From CAYXWM01 sp964468805 (GTDB lineage Bacteria; Bacillota; Clostridia; Lachnospirales; WRBF01), in contig CAYXWM010000007.1 of NCBI GenBank assembly GCA_964468805.1, forward strand, positions 1 to 62,908: 62,908 bases of DNA, given 5' to 3'. This document shows, piece after piece, positions 61,883-62,908 of this stretch. The notes under the pieces are model-generated. The model did not search any database and was not told where the DNA came from. It worked only from the letters and a program-made list of their open reading frames with translations. The translations under genes were made by a program, and so were the position numbers. The first letter of the stretch is position 1. The number at the start of each line of letters is the position of its first letter.

Positions 61883-62626
61883 ATGCTGAGGGAAGTTAAC
61901 GAGCTTATTAAACAATTTAGAAAAACCATAACTCAATCCGAAAATACCAAAGCTACTTTATACGAGCTTGCCAATAAAACCTGCCATGCTACCCACTCAA
62001 ATCTGGTCCTGCTTAATTCCGACACTACACCAATATTAAAAGTAAATTCCGACAAAATCCACGGCGAAGTTGATTTTAATGGCAGTCATATCTTCAAAAC
62101 CCTGGAAAACATTTATGAATATTCGGAAAATACGGAACTTAACAAAATACTGCCGGTAACAGAAGAATTTCCGGGATTTTATTGTGTTATTTATCCGCTG
62201 ATTTCCGGGCTAAGTAAGTTGGGATACTTGCTGTTGTGGAAGCCCGAAAAATTTTCCGAAAGCGAACTTACCTTAATCGGGATTTTCGAAATCATGGCTA
62301 CGGTATGTTTCAGACAGATGCTAAAAGACGACCGCTTGGAAGAACAGGGCTTTGCCGATAGGGTAAAATCCTCTATAGCCAGCCTTTCTTTTTCGGAACT
62401 GGAAGCGGTAATCCTTGTTTTAAGCCGTTTGGAAGGCAGCGAGGGTTTGGTGGTGGCAGGAAACATAGCAAAGGATGCTCAAATTTCACGGTCTGTCATA
62501 GTCAACGCAATGAGAAAGCTGGAATCGGCCGGTTTGATAGAAACTCGTTCTTTGGGAATGAAGGGTACATATATAAAAGTTTTAAATGAATATTTATTCA
62601 CAGAAATTAACAAACTAAAGTCATAA
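61883..62626 (+). CDS. codY: CodY-family global transcriptional regulator
   Basis: CodY senses GTP and branched-chain amino acids and represses nutrient-scavenging and sporulation-entry genes in Firmicutes. The 247-residue protein keeps the C-terminal winged helix almost unchanged (AKDAQISRSVIVNAMRKLES then AGLIETRSLGMKGTYIKVLN, about 195-235) and the linker SSIASLSFSELEAVILVL. The N-terminal GAF part (1-150) is more divergent than in Bacillus and somewhat shorter. Branched-chain amino acid sensing cannot be judged by eye. GAGTTGAGAAT precedes the ATG. Confidence 0.92.
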   Translation: MLREVNELIKQFRKTITQSENTKATLYELANKTCHATHSNLVLLNSDTTPILKVNSDKIHGEVDFNGSHIFKTLENIYEYSENTELNKILPVTEEFPGFYCVIYPLISGLSKLGYLLLWKPEKFSESELTLIGIFEIMATVCFRQMLKDDRLEEQGFADRVKSSIASLSFSELEAVILVLSRLEGSEGLVVAGNIAKDAQISRSVIVNAMRKLESAGLIETRSLGMKGTYIKVLNEYLFTEINKLKS

Positions 62627-62638
62627 ATTTCACAGATA

Positions 62639-62741
62639 TATACCAACTCCATATAATATGAAGGACAAAAATAATCGCTTTTTCCTTGAACCGTAGGAAA
62701 AAATCAACTATTTTGTACTCTGTTCAAAATGGAATCAGTAT
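62639..62741 (+). repeat. Repeat B, copy 4 (forward)
   Basis: Ends TATACCAACTCCATATAA and ATGGAATCAGTATA with the core GAAGGACAAAAATAATCGC. The right half is mutated (TTTTGTACTCTG). It follows codY. Confidence 0.88.
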
Positions 62742-62908
62742 AATTCAAACGGAAATTTTTCGTCTGTGTAAATTTCTTTGTTACCGTTTGCAAAAAAAGC
62801 TGTCCCTCTTTACGGTAATGCGGTAATTGTTTACCGGCAAATTCTTGGTTTTTCCGGTGCGTGGAAAGAAAATTAACAATTGTTAAAAATTATATTATAT
62901 AATTCTTT

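Overview
This window looks like chromosome of a low-GC, endospore-forming member of the Clostridia (Bacillota). The gene order mfd-pth-prs-glmU, the run rnhA / dnaG-sigA-trmK-nif3 and the order dprA-topA-codY are Firmicutes hallmarks. A CodY-type regulator and a sporulation sigma-K gene are present. No rRNA operon, CRISPR array or prophage structural gene was seen. The genus cannot be fixed from the sequence alone.

The main discovery is the sporulation sigma factor gene sigK, which is broken into three in-frame pieces by two different recombinase-bearing elements. Exon 1 (15955-16271) and exon 2 (30482-30783) flank a 14.2-kb skin-like element (16270-30483). Exon 2 and exon 3 (37248-37307) flank a second element of 6.5 kb (30782-37249). 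Joining at shared dinucleotides (AA and TA) rebuilds an uninterrupted 224-residue SigK with an intact C-terminal recognition helix. A plausible sporulation promoter lies upstream of exon 1 and a strong terminator lies just after exon 3. Element 1 encodes one large serine recombinase. Element 2 encodes three consecutive large serine recombinases, a DUF6870-like small protein and a cell-wall amidase. If the model is right, both elements must leave the mother-cell chromosome before sigma-K can be made.

Element 1 carries unusual metabolic cargo on the minus strand: a UPF0597/L-cysteine desulfidase-like enzyme, a complete branched-chain amino-acid-type ABC transporter (livK-H-M-G-F), dihydroxyacetone kinase-like DhaK and DhaL, a Fis-type regulator with a degenerate AAA+ domain, and an L-2-amino-thiazoline-4-carboxylate hydrolase-family protein. 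Together these suggest uptake and breakdown of cysteine, serine or a thiazoline compound. Palindromic TGTATCA-type operators overlap the cdsB promoter.

Layout: 1-0.6 kb, partial tRNA-Pro and RNase P RNA (minus). 0.6-9 kb, small membrane protein, PHP phosphoesterase, and mfd, pth, prs and a GlmU with a degraded uridylyltransferase half. 9.7-15.6 kb, YifB/ComM and surface or secreted proteins (lipoprotein, CHAP hydrolase, RCC1-repeat protein) with a decayed IS30 transposase. 15.9-37.3 kb, the split sigK locus. 37.5-48.2 kb, ferredoxin, HIT protein, oligoendopeptidase F, alanine racemase, a large GltD/NuoG-type iron-sulfur flavoprotein fusion, ispD and a CapA-type protein. 48.8-62.6 kb, rnhA, dnaG, sigA (with a 276-bp tandem duplication of its 3' end), trmK, nif3-like, a TGS-uridine-kinase-like protein, a metallophosphoesterase, dprA, topA, a FlxA-like coiled-coil protein and codY.

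Three families of short non-coding repeats are scattered through intergenic space: A, about 137 bp with inverted ends, 7 copies plus a remnant; B, about 105 bp, 4 copies plus 2 remnants; and C, a hairpin family with 2 clear and 1 diverged copies. They look like MITEs that insert at TA. No matching transposase lies in the window.
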